A stretch of 52,207 nt of DNA from Deltaproteobacteria bacterium (GCA_947477565.1 CANJUR010000031.1:1-52207), one strand, 5' to 3'. Positions 26,805 to 39,188 are shown, counted from the first letter of the stretch. The notes: generated by a model not told the origin, from the sequence alone. Made by a program: numbers and translations.

Positions 26805-27593
26805 CTATCGCGCGATGAAACCCATCATGGCCGCCGGGTAGCGCAGCCCCGCGGCGACGGCGGGCGGCGCGGCCTGGTGGATGCGCGCGAGGTCCGCGGC
26901 GACATTTTCTTCCAGGTAAGTGCGGTGCCTGGTGCCCGGAATGGGGACCACCTCGAGGCCCTGCGCCAGCACCCACGCGAGCGCTAGCTGCGAGGCGGTG
27001 CAGCCCCTCTCGCGAGCGATCTCCTGGAGGCGTGCGACCAGGTCGAGGTTGCGTTGGAAGTGGTCGCCCTGGAAGCGCGGGCTCTGGCGGCGGTAGCCGT
27101 CCGCCGCGAGGTCTTCGAAGCACTTGATCTGTCCGGTGAGGAAGCCCCGCCTGAGTGGGCTGTACGCCACGAAGCCGAGGCCGAGGCTTCGGCAGGCAGC
27201 CAGGACGCCATCTTCTGGATCGCGGCTCCAGAGCGAATACTCGGTCTGTAAAGCCGTGATGGGGTGCTCTCGACAGAGCGGCGCACGTTTCCCGGAGAGC
27301 CGTCGAGCACGCGCCCGGCGGGGTTGGTCGCATCACGCCGGATGCCGAACTTCGTGGCGATCTCCACGCGCGTGCGACGCCCACGGAGAAAGCGGCCGAG
27401 GAGTTCTTCGTTGGTGTACGGGCCGTACATCTCCGCGGTGTCGAGGAAGGTGTCGCCGAGGTCGAGGGCGCGCTCAAGGGTGGCGAGGGACTCGGCATCG
27501 TCGCGGCCCAAATAGAGGTCGCTCATCCCCATTGCAGCCGAGGCTCAGGGCGGAGACGGTGAGGCCGTGGGTTCCGAGCGCGCGTCGCTGCAA
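26805..27593 (-). pseudogene. Aldo/keto reductase pseudogene with a frameshift and an internal deletion
   Basis: Three pieces read as one aldo/keto reductase. The first (TTG 27593) gives LQRRALGTHGLTVSALSLGC. One extra base near 27534 then shifts the frame; removing it restores GC-MGMSDLYLG. The second piece carries FLDTAEMYGPYTNEELLGRF with the catalytic Asp and Tyr, up to NVRRSVE at about 27269. There the frame jumps straight to [20 protein letters not shown] in another frame, so roughly 55-60 codons, including the conserved catalytic His region, are gone. The rest ([12 protein letters not shown] to the stop) is intact. The product cannot be a working reductase. Confidence 0.85.
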
Positions 27594-27638
27594 CGGATGA
27601 CTCCGCGAATGCGTTGGGGGAGTAGTACGGGGAGACGT

Positions 27639-28316
27639 TTAGAGTTCGATGACGCCCTGGCCGTTGGCGCAGCGAACCCTGCGAAAGCCGTACGTGCGCA
27701 GTCCTGCGGTGTTGTCCGGGCGCGCGATGGCGTCGAGCATGCCCTGGTCGCAGTCGCCGTGGTCGAAGCGCAGCGTGGTGTTGGCCTCGTCTGCGACGTG
27801 CACGCATCCGAGGCCGCGGCGGGACAGCTCATCGACGCCACTCGCGAGCGCGGCGCGCATCGCTCGCTGACGGCCCGCGTCGGCGGCGCCCACCTCCGGG
27901 TGGTCGTGGACGAACTGCCCGACGCGCCCATGCGCCAGCGCGAAGAGATGCACCCGTCGTCGCTGTACTTCCGCGCGCAGCGGCGCGAGCTCGGCGTGCT
28001 CGGGAGTCCCCTCCGCGATGGCTTCTGCGTGGTGATCGAAGCCGGCGAAGCTGCCGCCGGTGTGCGTGGCTTCGTCGTAGCCCTGATCGAGCGCGCGGCG
28101 CGCCTCTGCGAGGTGCTGCGCGGGCGTCATGGCGCGAAACCGCTCGCGGGCCGCCTCGAGCCGGGCGCGGGCCTCCGCCGGGGAGACCAGGGTGCCGACG
28201 CCGACCTCGCTCTCCGAGAGCGCCCGACCGTAGAGCGCCACCGCCCCGATGCACGCCGCGGGAATCGCCAAAACCATCGCGCCGATTGTGAGTACCCGGC
28301 CCACGGAACTCGCCAT
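27639..28316 (-). CDS. Hypothetical membrane-anchored protein
   Basis: I do not recognise this 225-residue protein. ATG 28316 is preferred; a GTG nine bases upstream is also possible. One membrane helix lies at the N-terminus (LTIGAMVLAIPAACIGAVAL). The rest is charged and helical, with His-rich stretches (GFDHHAEAIAEG, FVHDHPEVG), and ends with a small Cys-containing domain (GCVHVADEANTTLRFDHGDC). It should face the periplasm. It follows the aldo/keto reductase pseudogene on the same strand order and precedes the Stig1-like gene. Confidence 0.7.
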   Translation of the reverse strand: MASSVGRVLTIGAMVLAIPAACIGAVALYGRALSESEVGVGTLVSPAEARARLEAARERFRAMTPAQHLAEARRALDQGYDEATHTGGSFAGFDHHAEAIAEGTPEHAELAPLRAEVQRRRVHLFALAHGRVGQFVHDHPEVGAADAGRQRAMRAALASGVDELSRRGLGCVHVADEANTTLRFDHGDCDQGMLDAIARPDNTAGLRTYGFRRVRCANGQGVIEL

Positions 28317-28350
28317 GTTCGACACGCTACACCGATGTATGCGCGCGAAA

Positions 28351-30429
28351 CTACCGGACGATGTACCGCAGCGTGTAGCTCATGCCCGATCCGCCGCTGC
28401 GCTCATCGACGACGACCCCGTGCAGGCCACGCGAGGTGCTCACGTTGTTGAGCCGCGAGCCGTAGCTGCTCGTCAGGTCGCCGGTGCCGGTGCCCCGGCA
28501 GTTGCTGCCGCCCGCGGTTCCGCCGTCGTCGTTGCAGGCGCTCTCGGAGCCGGTGATGGCACTGCGGATGTACATCGTCGGGTCGAAGGTCGCGGTGCTG
28601 TTACGGCGCGTGTACGTCCCGCCGTCGCTCGCGCACAGGCTGAAGAATTGCTGCGTCCCGCCGCACGTCACAAACCAACGAACATCCTCACCCGAGGCGA
28701 TTCCGCCACAACTTCCCGCGAGGCGGTTTGTGCCCACCAGAATCGTCGATGTGGTGCTGTCGCCCTGCAGTCGCCCTTCGTAGAAAAACGAACCCAGCGT
28801 GGTCGCGAGGTGCTGCACCCGCAGCGTGAAGGCGCCTGTTCCGCAGCCGCCGACGGCGACGTACCAGGTGCCCGCGCCCAGCACGCCCGCGGTGCGTGAA
28901 CTGAGCCCACTGGTGAACCCCGACGCGCCCGCCGAGCAACCGCTGTCATCGTTGCAGAGCCCGAGGTTGCTGTTGCCCGCCGCCGCCTGCGCCGGCACCG
29001 GCACGCCGAGGCTGTCGGTGATCGACAGCGACGTGTCGAGCGCCGAACCCGCCGTGTCCAGGTACACCACCTCGCGCTGCGTCAACGTAAACCGAAACCA
29101 CACGTCCGCCCCGCTCGTGCATCCGCACGGCACCGTCGGTCCGTCGTGGGTCGCACCCGCGGTGGTGCCCGTGACGGTGGTCTCCGCCGCGCCCAGAGTG
29201 ATCACCCGCGCGGAGGCCCGCGCGTTGTTGCTCGAACCGCAGCTTCCCGCAGCGCAGGCCGTGCCCGCAGCGCAGGCCGTTCCGCACGCGCCGCAGTTGG
29301 CCGCATCGGTCTGCACGCTGACGCAGCGCCCGCTGCACTGGGTCTGCCCGGTGGGGCACACGGTGCCGCAGACTCCGGCGCTGCAGGTTGTTCCGCTCGG
29401 GCAGGCGCGACCGCACGCTCCGCACTGGGTGGAGTCGGCCTGGAGGTTGGTGCACCGGGTACCGCACATCGTCTGCCCCGTCGCGCACGCGCAACGGCTG
29501 GCGCTGCACGACGTGCCGGCCGCGCAGGCCGTCCCGCAAGCGCCGCAGTTGGCCATGTCGGTGCGCGTGTCGGTGCACTGCGCGCCGCATGCGACCTGCC
29601 CGGTCGGGCACACGCAACTCCCGGCGGTGCAGCGCTGCCCCATGGAGCACGCGCGACCGCAAGCGCCGCAGTTGGCGCTGTCGCTGGTGAGGTCCGCGCA
29701 GACCATCATCGCCCCGGCTGGGCAAGTCCGCCGCGGGGGCGCGCAGGAGCCCTGGCAGACCCCCGCGACGCAACTCTCTCCCGCGGCGCAGGAGTTTCCG
29801 CACGCCCCGCAGTTGCCGAGGTCGCTGGTGGTGTCTACGCAGGCTGCGCCGCAGCGGGTCTGCGCGCCCGGGCAGGTGCTGGGCGAGCACGCGCCGTCGG
29901 TGCAGCGCTCGCCCGCGGCGCACGCCTGGCCGCAGCCGCCGCAGTGGGAAAAAGCGACGTTGGTGTCCACGCACGCGCCGCCGCAGTCGATCTGTCCATC
30001 GGTGCACATCGCGGCGGCCTGGCACGCGCCGGATGCGCAGGTCTGGGCGGCGGTGCAGGCCGTGTCGCAGGCGCCGCAGTGGGAGGGGTCCGTGGTGGTG
30101 TCTACGCAGGCGCCGCCGCAGACGGTCTGTCCGCCGGTGCAAACGTCGCGGCAGATGGCGGAGGTGCACGACTCGCTGTCGCCGCAGGCGCGCTCGCAAG
30201 ACCCGCAGTGGACGCGGTCGCTGGTGAGGTCGAAGCAGGCGTCGCCGCAGCGGGTCTGTCCGTCGGGGCACGTTACGGATGGAGTTCCGGTGTCGAAATC
30301 GATGCCGCCGTCGGGGAGAAACTGCGGGACGTCGGCCTCGCCGGAGGGCACCGTCGTGTTGCCAGCGCAGCCGAGGAGGGCGCCCAGGAAAATGGGGGCG
30401 AAACAGCGGGAGAAGCTGGCCGATCGCAT
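28351..30429 (-). CDS. Lipoprotein with Stig1-like Cys repeats
   Basis: The product has 692 residues. The lipobox is ALLGC (Cys21). Residues about 50-400 hold roughly nine repeats of the form CxxGQxxCGxxCxDxxxDxxxCGxCGxxCxxGxxC, the pattern of the Stig1-like family found in many myxobacterial surface proteins. The C-terminal ~280 residues are Ser/Thr/Gly-rich and beta-like, with paired segments (AGVLGAGTWYVAVGGCGTGA, then YTLRYIVR at the end) that resemble pre-peptidase C-terminal or carbohydrate-binding-like beta sandwiches. The role is unknown; adhesion or surface binding is a guess from architecture. Confidence 0.85.
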   Translation of the reverse strand: MRSASFSRCFAPIFLGALLGCAGNTTVPSGEADVPQFLPDGGIDFDTGTPSVTCPDGQTRCGDACFDLTSDRVHCGSCERACGDSESCTSAICRDVCTGGQTVCGGACVDTTTDPSHCGACDTACTAAQTCASGACQAAAMCTDGQIDCGGACVDTNVAFSHCGGCGQACAAGERCTDGACSPSTCPGAQTRCGAACVDTTSDLGNCGACGNSCAAGESCVAGVCQGSCAPPRRTCPAGAMMVCADLTSDSANCGACGRACSMGQRCTAGSCVCPTGQVACGAQCTDTRTDMANCGACGTACAAGTSCSASRCACATGQTMCGTRCTNLQADSTQCGACGRACPSGTTCSAGVCGTVCPTGQTQCSGRCVSVQTDAANCGACGTACAAGTACAAGSCGSSNNARASARVITLGAAETTVTGTTAGATHDGPTVPCGCTSGADVWFRFTLTQREVVYLDTAGSALDTSLSITDSLGVPVPAQAAAGNSNLGLCNDDSGCSAGASGFTSGLSSRTAGVLGAGTWYVAVGGCGTGAFTLRVQHLATTLGSFFYEGRLQGDSTTSTILVGTNRLAGSCGGIASGEDVRWFVTCGGTQQFFSLCASDGGTYTRRNSTATFDPTMYIRSAITGSESACNDDGGTAGGSNCRGTGTGDLTSSYGSRLNNVSTSRGLHGVVVDERSGGSGMSYTLRYIVR

Positions 30430-30492
30430 AGAAGCGCGAACCCTAGCATCGGCCCCGCGGGGACGTCATGTGCCCCCGCGACACGCGGCACA

Positions 30493-30740
30493 CTACGCAG
30501 CTTCTGCGCGTTTCTTGAGGCACGCGGCGAACTCGTCGAAGGCCGGTTGCAGGTCGGGAATCGAGCGCGTGATGAGCGGTGCGAAGAGCCCATGCGGCAT
30601 GCCCGACGACCACACCATGCGCCACGGTGACCGGGAAGGCGCGGCCGGGAGAGATCTTCGCGTGGACGGTGACCTTCTGCCCGGGGGCGGCCTTGATGGT
30701 GGTGCGCGTCTTGAACGACTTTAAGCGCCCGGTGGTAACC
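30493..30740 (-). pseudogene. SRPBCC (polyketide cyclase-like) pseudogene with three internal deletions
   Basis: On the minus strand, four short blocks of one SRPBCC protein follow each other in order: LKSFKTRTTIKAAP, GQKVTVHAKISPGRAFPVTV, MVWSSGMPHGLF, and APLITRSIPDLQPAFDEFAA ending CLKKRAEAA and a stop at 30493. Family members are about 140-150 residues; the parts between these blocks are missing and the frame changes at the third. No start codon serves the whole. It sits just downstream of an intact ArsR-type regulator, the usual partner of SRPBCC genes, so this is the remnant of a regulator-effector operon. Confidence 0.75.
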
Positions 30741-30798
30741 CCAACATTACCAACTCAACAATTTCCCGCGGCGCACCGCAGCGCGCCCATCTTCTCGA

Positions 30799-31086
30799 TC
30801 ACTTCTCGGCAAGCTCTTCGAGGCGGGAGAGGGCGGCGTCCCAGAAGCTGTCGAGGAAGGTCTGCACGGTGCGAAACCCCTGCACGCGGATGGCGTACAC
30901 GTTGCGGCTGCCGCGCTCGCGCTGCTCGACGAGGCCGGCCTCCTCGAGCACGCGCAGGTGGCGCGAGATGGCCGGGCGGCTCACCGGGAAATGTTCGGCC
31001 AGGGCGCCGACCGAAAGGGGCGCGCTGCGCAGTCGGAGGAGGATCTCGCGTCGCACGGGGCTACCGAGTGCATCGAGGACGTGCAT
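30799..31086 (-). CDS. ArsR-family winged-helix transcriptional regulator
   Basis: The product has 95 residues, MHVLDALGSPVRREILLRLR at the start, then the helix-turn-helix VGALAEHFPVSRPAISRHLR and wing LVEQRERGSRNVYAI. There is no CxC metal-binding motif in the recognition helix, so it belongs to the ArsR subgroup that typically controls SRPBCC (AHSA1-like) genes rather than metal resistance. A perfect inverted repeat directly abuts the start codon and probably mediates autorepression. The partner gene downstream is decayed, so the regulator may now be an orphan. Confidence 0.92.
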   Translation of the reverse strand: MHVLDALGSPVRREILLRLRSAPLSVGALAEHFPVSRPAISRHLRVLEEAGLVEQRERGSRNVYAIRVQGFRTVQTFLDSFWDAALSRLEELAEK

Positions 31087-31102
31087 GTAACATGAGTGTT
31101 AC
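31087..31102. promoter_or_regulatory. Candidate ArsR operator GTAACA-N4-TGTTAC
   Basis: A perfect 6-bp inverted repeat with a TGAG spacer lies immediately before the ArsR start codon and 77 bp before the protease start. Binding here would block the regulator's own promoter and might also affect the divergent protease gene. A looser repeat, GGTAA-N8-TTACC, lies at 30733-30750 between the regulator and the SRPBCC remnant. Confidence 0.6.
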
Positions 31103-31165
31103 CATACGCACCGCCGCGGTGTCTTCGGGTGGGCGCGCCCGGTGCGTTGGTCCTACGCTGCGCGC

Positions 31166-33290
31166 GAGGAGAGGCACCGTGAACCGAACGATCCCCATCG
31201 CCACGCTTCCCACCGCACTGCGTGTGGAGGACGCCGTCGAGGCCGCCTGCGCGGCGGACATCACCTTTATCGAGGAGCGTCTGCGTCGCGGCACGTCCGT
31301 GCTTGTCGAGTGCGACAAGGACCTCTCGCTGTACCTCTACCTTGCGGTGCGCGCGCGGCTGCGACGCACCAAGGACGGTCCGAAGCTGGTGGTCATCGAC
31401 GGCCGCCCGGCGCCGGATGTTCCGTCCCGGGGCAACTTGCCGCGGATGCTCGAGCAGCTCACCGAGGCCATCCGCGGGAGCGTGGACCGCACGCTCATCG
31501 TGCTGCTCCATCTCGATGTTCTGACCACCACGCACACGGGGCTCACCCTCGAGGCGCGCGAGTCGATTCCGCTGCTCTACGAGAACCCCGAGGCGGTGCT
31601 GCTCGGGTTCCGTGATCCGAGCTTCGAGATTCCGAAGGTGATCCGCGGGGTGTTTCCGGCGAAGCGGGAGATCACCGGGATTCCGCGCGAGGCGCTGCCG
31701 AAGATCATCACGCAGCGCGAGGCGAAGGCCCTGCACGCGACGGAGTTCGATCCGTTCGGGATGTACAAATACGTCTCGGGGTTGAACCCAGTGCGGCTGC
31801 GCCGGTTGTTCTGCGAGCTTGAGGCGCGGCGCGAAGCTCCGGCGGGGCGCTCGCTGGCGGCGGAGGTGTACACGGAGATTCGCAAGCAGACGGTCACCGA
31901 GGACATCGAACTGCCCGCGGTAGATCTCGACGCCGACATCGGCGGGTACACCGAGGTGAAGACGCGCCTGAAGGAAGAACTCATCGATCTCATGCGCCGC
32001 AAGGAGGCGGTGGGCACCGAAGGGGACATCGCGGCGATCGAGTCACTTTTACCAAGGGGTGTAATCTTTCATGGGCCGCCGGGCACCGGGAAGACGTACT
32101 TCGCCAAGGCGATTGCGACGGCCATCAACGCGAGCGTGATCATCGTGTCCGGGCCGGAGCTGAAGTCGAAGTGGGTCGGCGAATCGGAGGAGAACCTCCG
32201 GCGGGTGTTTCGCCAGGCGCGGCAGAGCGCGCCGACGGTGGTGGTCTTCGACGAGATCGACGCGTTTGCGGCGCAGCGCGGGACGTACACCGGGTCGGGC
32301 GTGGAGCACTCGATGGTCAACCAGTTGCTCACGGAAATGGACGGTTTCCGCAAGAACGAGATGGTCTTCGTGGTGGCCACGACCAACTTCCTCACCAGCG
32401 TCGATGGGGCGCTGATGCGACCGGGGAGGTTCGAGTTTCTGATCGAGATTCCTGCACCGACGGCGGAAGACCGCACTGCTATCGCGAAGATCTACAGCCA
32501 GCGCTTCGGGCTCGGGCTGTCCGACGCGCTGATCGCGCACCTCGTGCGGCGCACCGAGGGCCTCGCCGATCGGGAGAAGAACATCCCTTTTTCCGGCGAC
32601 CATCTGCAGTCCGTGTGTCGCGCGCTCAAGCGCCAGTCGCTGCGCACCGGGAGCGCAGTTTTCACCGCGGAGGACGTCGATCGCGCGCTGCAGCGCAAGA
32701 CGCGCCGGGCGATCATCTTGAGCACCGAGGAGGAGCGGGTGATTGGGCTCCACGAGGCGGGGCACGCGCTGCTGGCGATGCTGCTTCCGAAGGCCACTCC
32801 GCCGGAGCGCATCTGCATCTCGCAAGACCAGGAGGGCGCCCTCGGTTACGTGCTGCGCGCGGCGCGTACGCGGCCGTACGTGACCACCGAGGACGAGATG
32901 CGCGCGGACATCTGCGTGGGCCTCGGAGGCCAGACCGCGGAGCGCATGGTGTTGGGGGAGGTGAGCGTCGGGGCGTACGCCGACCTGCAGCAGTGCAACC
33001 AGATCGCGCGGGCGATGGTGCAGGAGTACGGCATGAGCGGGACGCTGGGCCCGCGGGTGATGCTGGAGGACGAGTCGGGTCAACGCGGCAGCGGAGCGAG
33101 CGAAGACCGGCAGGTGAAAATCGACGCGGCGATCGACGGGATCCTGGCGGCGGAGCAGCGGCGCGCGACGGAGATGCTCGGGACGCACCGGGAGTTGCTG
33201 AAGGCGCTCTGGGCGCTGCTATTGGAGAAGAAGGTGCTGGAGGGGGCCGCGCTCACGGGCTTTACCGCGACGGTAAAAGCTGGGGCGTGA
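31166..33290 (+). CDS. Soluble tandem-AAA ATPase fused to an M41 (FtsH-type) peptidase
   Basis: The coding part starts at GTG 31179, 4 bp after GAGGAGAGG (31166-31174), and gives 703 residues. Residues 1 to about 245 look like a degenerate AAA domain: a Walker-B-like RTLIVLLHLD and a lid-like GLNPVRLRRLF, but no Walker A. The second AAA domain is complete: GPPGTGKT (299-306), VVVFDEIDA, and ATTNFLTSVDGALMRPGRFE with the arginine finger. Its pore-region SKWVGESEEN resembles Cdc48/spastin more than FtsH. The M41 peptidase follows with HEAGH (525-529) and the third ligand in GAYADLQQ. No membrane helix is present, unlike FtsH, so it should be a cytosolic ATP-dependent protease. Confidence 0.85.
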
Positions 33291-33343
33291 GGCCGGAGCG
33301 CGACGATCGCGAGCCGTCGCCCATCGCGTACCCTGCCGCGCGC

Positions 33344-34147
33344 ATGACCACCATCCGTGCCGCGCGCCTCGACGAGTACGCCAGCTTCGTCCGTCTCTTT
33401 CCGCTGCTCGAGACCACCGATCGCATCCCGGGCCCGGAGCGCTGGGTGAAGGACATCGGCCCGCACACCCTCTTCGGCGAGCGCGACGGCGCGGTGGTCG
33501 CGTACCTCTACGGCCAGACGCTCCCGCGGACGGGGTACGTGCGGCACCTCGTCGTCGCCCCGGAGGCGCGCGGCGGTGGTCTGGGCCGGGCGCTCATGCG
33601 GGCCGCGGGGCGGCGCTTCGGCGATCGTGGTTGCGAGCGCTGGTGCCTCAACGTGAAGACCGACAACACCGTGGCGCTCGGGCTCTACCGCTCGCTCGGG
33701 CTGACCGAGGCCTACCCCTCGACGGAGATGATCATCGCGTGGGCGTCGGTCGCCGCGCTGCCGCCGTCATCGCCCACGGTCACTGCGCGCCCGCTCGACG
33801 CCGCCGATGACACCACGGCGGAGCGCGCCTTCGACCTCCCGGAGGGGCAGCTCGGGTTCGTGCGCGCGCAGCCCGGCCGGGTGCTCGTGGGCCTGCGCGA
33901 CGGCGGGGAATGGGAGGGCCTCGCGTGCTTCGATCCGGCGTTTCCCGGGGCGTTTCCGTTTCGCGTGAAGGGGACCGCGAAGGTGCGTGCGCTGCTCGAG
34001 GCGCTGCGGCCCCACGCGCTGCCCGGACAGGCGAGCGTGCGCGCCGTCATTGACGATGGCGACGCGGTGGTGGACGCGCTGACCGCCGCGGGCGCGGAGG
34101 TGTCGATGCGCCTGCTGCACCTCGAAGGCACGCTGCCGACGGACTGA
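33344..34147 (+). CDS. GNAT-family N-acetyltransferase, two-domain
   Basis: The product has 267 residues. The first half is a GNAT acetyltransferase with the acetyl-CoA loop in VRHLVVAPEARGGGLGRALM and the usual NTVALGLYRSLGLTEAYP helix. The second half (about 145-267) resembles a second, degenerate GNAT-like fold without the RxxGxG loop. The family transfers acetyl groups to amines of small molecules or proteins; the substrate is unknown. It starts 53 bp after the protease gene on the same strand and may be cotranscribed. Confidence 0.85.
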   Translation: MTTIRAARLDEYASFVRLFPLLETTDRIPGPERWVKDIGPHTLFGERDGAVVAYLYGQTLPRTGYVRHLVVAPEARGGGLGRALMRAAGRRFGDRGCERWCLNVKTDNTVALGLYRSLGLTEAYPSTEMIIAWASVAALPPSSPTVTARPLDAADDTTAERAFDLPEGQLGFVRAQPGRVLVGLRDGGEWEGLACFDPAFPGAFPFRVKGTAKVRALLEALRPHALPGQASVRAVIDDGDAVVDALTAAGAEVSMRLLHLEGTLPTD

Positions 34148-34155
34148 ACCGCCCC

Positions 34156-34437
34156 TCAGGCCGCCGGGACTTCGACCACGATCTTCCGCATCGGCTGCAT
34201 GCGCAGCGTGCCTAACATCGCGGAGTACGGCTTGATTTCGAAGTCGCGCGGGTCGATCGGGAGATCACCGAGGTACCGCTCTCCGTCCCGCTTCACGGCC
34301 ACGGCGACGTGCTTCGACTTCCCATGGATCGTGAGCGCGCCGTCGACTGTGTATCTGCCGTCGGTCACCGGTGATCCGGGTCGAGTCGAAGGTGATCTCC
34401 GGGTACTGCGCGGACTGAAGAATCTCGCCCCGGGCGC
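34156..34437 (-). pseudogene. YceI-family remnant, truncated and frameshifted
   Basis: Two in-order pieces of a YceI protein are in different frames. Upstream on the minus strand is GEILQSAQYPEITFDSTRIT; dropping one G then gives VTDGRYTVDGALTIHGKSKH, which runs to the stop at 34156. This is only the last half of a ~170-190-residue periplasmic lipid- or polyprenyl-binding protein. The 5' end is cut 6 bp from the stop codon of the P-type ATPase gene. A near-identical direct repeat (CTCAGGCCGCYGGG) lies at both ends, 34155-34168 and 34443-34456, so recombination between repeats may have produced the junction. Confidence 0.75.
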
Positions 34438-34443
34438 CGACTC

Positions 34444-37242
<2,799 letters not shown>

Positions 37243-37464
37243 AGCGGAACCAATCTCCCTCGCAAACGTTCGACGATTTCCGACGGATTCGGCGAGCGCC
37301 CGGTACCTGCCGCGCGACGCCGCTCCACATGGACGTGACCGCCGTGGCCGTGGCCGCCGCCTGCGGATGAACGGGCGCGCATCGAACCCATCGGACCCAT
37401 CCCGATCGGCGGTACGGCCACGTCTCGACCCCACCCCCGGGCGCGGGATAGTAGCTTCCGCTCG

Positions 37465-38277
37465 ATGATCCAGCTCACACGCCCCCTGGTCTGCTTCGAT
37501 ATCGAATCGACCGGCATCCGCCCGACGACCGATCGCATCATCGAGCTCGCCCTCGTGCACCTCGATCCCGATGGCACCCGCACGTCGCGCCGGTGGCTCG
37601 TGCACCCGGGCTGCCCGATTCCGGCCGAGTCTACCGCCGTGCACAAGATCACCGACGCCGACGTCGCAGGTCGCCCGGGCTTCATCGACGTCGCCGCGGA
37701 GATCGCGCTCGCCCTGACCGACGTGGACCTCGCCGGGTTCAACCTCCGGGCTTTCGATGTCCCGATGCTGCGCGCGGAGTTCGAGCGAGCGGGCGTGGCG
37801 TGGCCGTGCGCCGGGGCTCACGTGGTCGATGCCTTCGTGATCTTCCGCGAGCACGAGACCCGAAAGCTGGCCGACGCAGTGCGGCTCTACTGCGGCCGCG
37901 AACTGCTCGATGCGCACTCCGCCGTCGCCGACGCAGAGGCCACGCTCGACGTGCTCCTCGCGCAGCTCGAGCGGTATCCCGACCTCCCGCAAGACATCGG
38001 CGCGCTCGATCAGGCCAGCGGTGGGCGACGCCCGGAATGGGCGACGGAGTGCGGGCGCATCCGTTGGGGCCAGACCGGCGACGCAGTCATTGCCTTTGGC
38101 AAAAACAATGGCGTTCGCATGCTCGACGTCGGCGCCAACTTTCTCAACTGGATGCTGCGCAATGACTTCCCCAGGGACGTTCAGGACCTCTGCCGCGCAG
38201 TGCTCGCAGGACAACGCCCGCGGACGCCCGCGCCGCCGCCGTCGGCCGAGCCGATCGACGACGACCTCGGCCTGTGA
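37465..38277 (+). CDS. DnaQ-like 3'-5' exonuclease
   Basis: The product has 270 residues. The DEDDh exonuclease motifs are FDIESTG (Asp12, Glu14), AGFNLRAFDVPML with the second Asp, and HSAVADAEATL with the catalytic His and final Asp. It matches stand-alone exonucleases of the polymerase III epsilon type. The C-terminal ~90 residues add a DUF3820-like segment (IAFGKNNGVRMLDVGANFLNW would be the matching part), seen in other DnaQ relatives. It probably trims DNA or RNA 3' ends in repair. Its stop overlaps the GTG of the next gene (GTGA). Confidence 0.9.
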   Translation: MIQLTRPLVCFDIESTGIRPTTDRIIELALVHLDPDGTRTSRRWLVHPGCPIPAESTAVHKITDADVAGRPGFIDVAAEIALALTDVDLAGFNLRAFDVPMLRAEFERAGVAWPCAGAHVVDAFVIFREHETRKLADAVRLYCGRELLDAHSAVADAEATLDVLLAQLERYPDLPQDIGALDQASGGRRPEWATECGRIRWGQTGDAVIAFGKNNGVRMLDVGANFLNWMLRNDFPRDVQDLCRAVLAGQRPRTPAPPPSAEPIDDDLGL

Positions 38278-39188
38278 AACTCAGACCCATTCGTGAGAGC
38301 GTTCGCCCCCTCATGCATGTACTGCGCGGACTGGGACTCTTCTCGCTGCTCGCGGCTCTCGTCGGGTGCGCTGAAGACACGGCCATCGACCCCTTCGCGG
38401 CCCCGGTGCCCGCGCAGTGCCCGGTCACTTCGACCGAACAGTCGATGGTGATGACGAAGATCGTGCTCCTGCGTCAGAGCGCGCCGGGCATCTCGGACGG
38501 ATTCAACCTCGATGGACGCGTCAGCGGCGCGGAGGACTCGCTCTCCTGTCGTCGTCGAGACCTGACCAACCCCGACGGAACCCCCGGGGTCGATAACCAA
38601 CTGTCGCTGTTGGTTCCTGCGCTCGACACCGCCACCGCCGGAGCCCTCGACGCGGCGATTCAAGGCGCAATCAACAACGGACAGTTGATGTTGGCCGTCT
38701 CCGTCGAGGGCCTCGACGATCGCCGCAACGACCCCTGTGTCACCCTCGTTTTTCGACGCGTGGGCGGCAGCCCCTTCGTCGGGAGCGACGCGCGCATCGA
38801 CCCCGGCCAGACCTTTGACACCCTCCGCACCGAGCCCATCAGCCGCGTCACCGGGCGGATGCGCGACGGCGTCATCGAAGCCGGACCCTTCGCGCTCGGA
38901 CTGCCGATCTCAGTGCTCACGGCGCGCTTCGTGATTCCCATCCAGAACGCGCGGGTGCGTATCCGATGGCGGGCCGACGACACCTTCGAAGGGCTCATCG
39001 GCGGCGGGATTCCTGCCGCGGGAATGATCGCCGCCACCGAGACCCTCGTCATCGGGTCTGACCTCATGGGACTCGTGCGACGGCTGATACTCTCGATCAC
39101 CGACCTCGACCCCGATGAAGACGGCACCTGCCGGGCGTTCTCGGCGGCGGTGGGCTTCGAAGGGCGCGCGGCGTTCGTCAACCCGTAG
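38274..39188 (+). CDS. Lipoprotein of unknown function
   Basis: The product has 304 residues from the GTG that overlaps the exonuclease stop; ATG 38313 would give a cleaner signal peptide (MHVLRGLGLFSLLAALVGC). ALVGC is the lipobox. The mature part has no family signature that I recognise. It reads as a beta-rich domain with Cys pairs (CPVTS, LSCRRRD, NDPCVTLVF, DGTCRAF). Start coupling to a cytosolic exonuclease is odd for a lipoprotein and may only reflect compact packing. Confidence 0.75.
   Translation: MKLRPIRESVRPLMHVLRGLGLFSLLAALVGCAEDTAIDPFAAPVPAQCPVTSTEQSMVMTKIVLLRQSAPGISDGFNLDGRVSGAEDSLSCRRRDLTNPDGTPGVDNQLSLLVPALDTATAGALDAAIQGAINNGQLMLAVSVEGLDDRRNDPCVTLVFRRVGGSPFVGSDARIDPGQTFDTLRTEPISRVTGRMRDGVIEAGPFALGLPISVLTARFVIPIQNARVRIRWRADDTFEGLIGGGIPAAGMIAATETLVIGSDLMGLVRRLILSITDLDPDEDGTCRAFSAAVGFEGRAAFVNP

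Noticed and set aside
28946..30271. A 441-codon frame in the Stig1-like gene region
   Set aside because: It is an Arg-rich shadow on the same strand; the Cys-repeat frame has a signal peptide and regular repeats.
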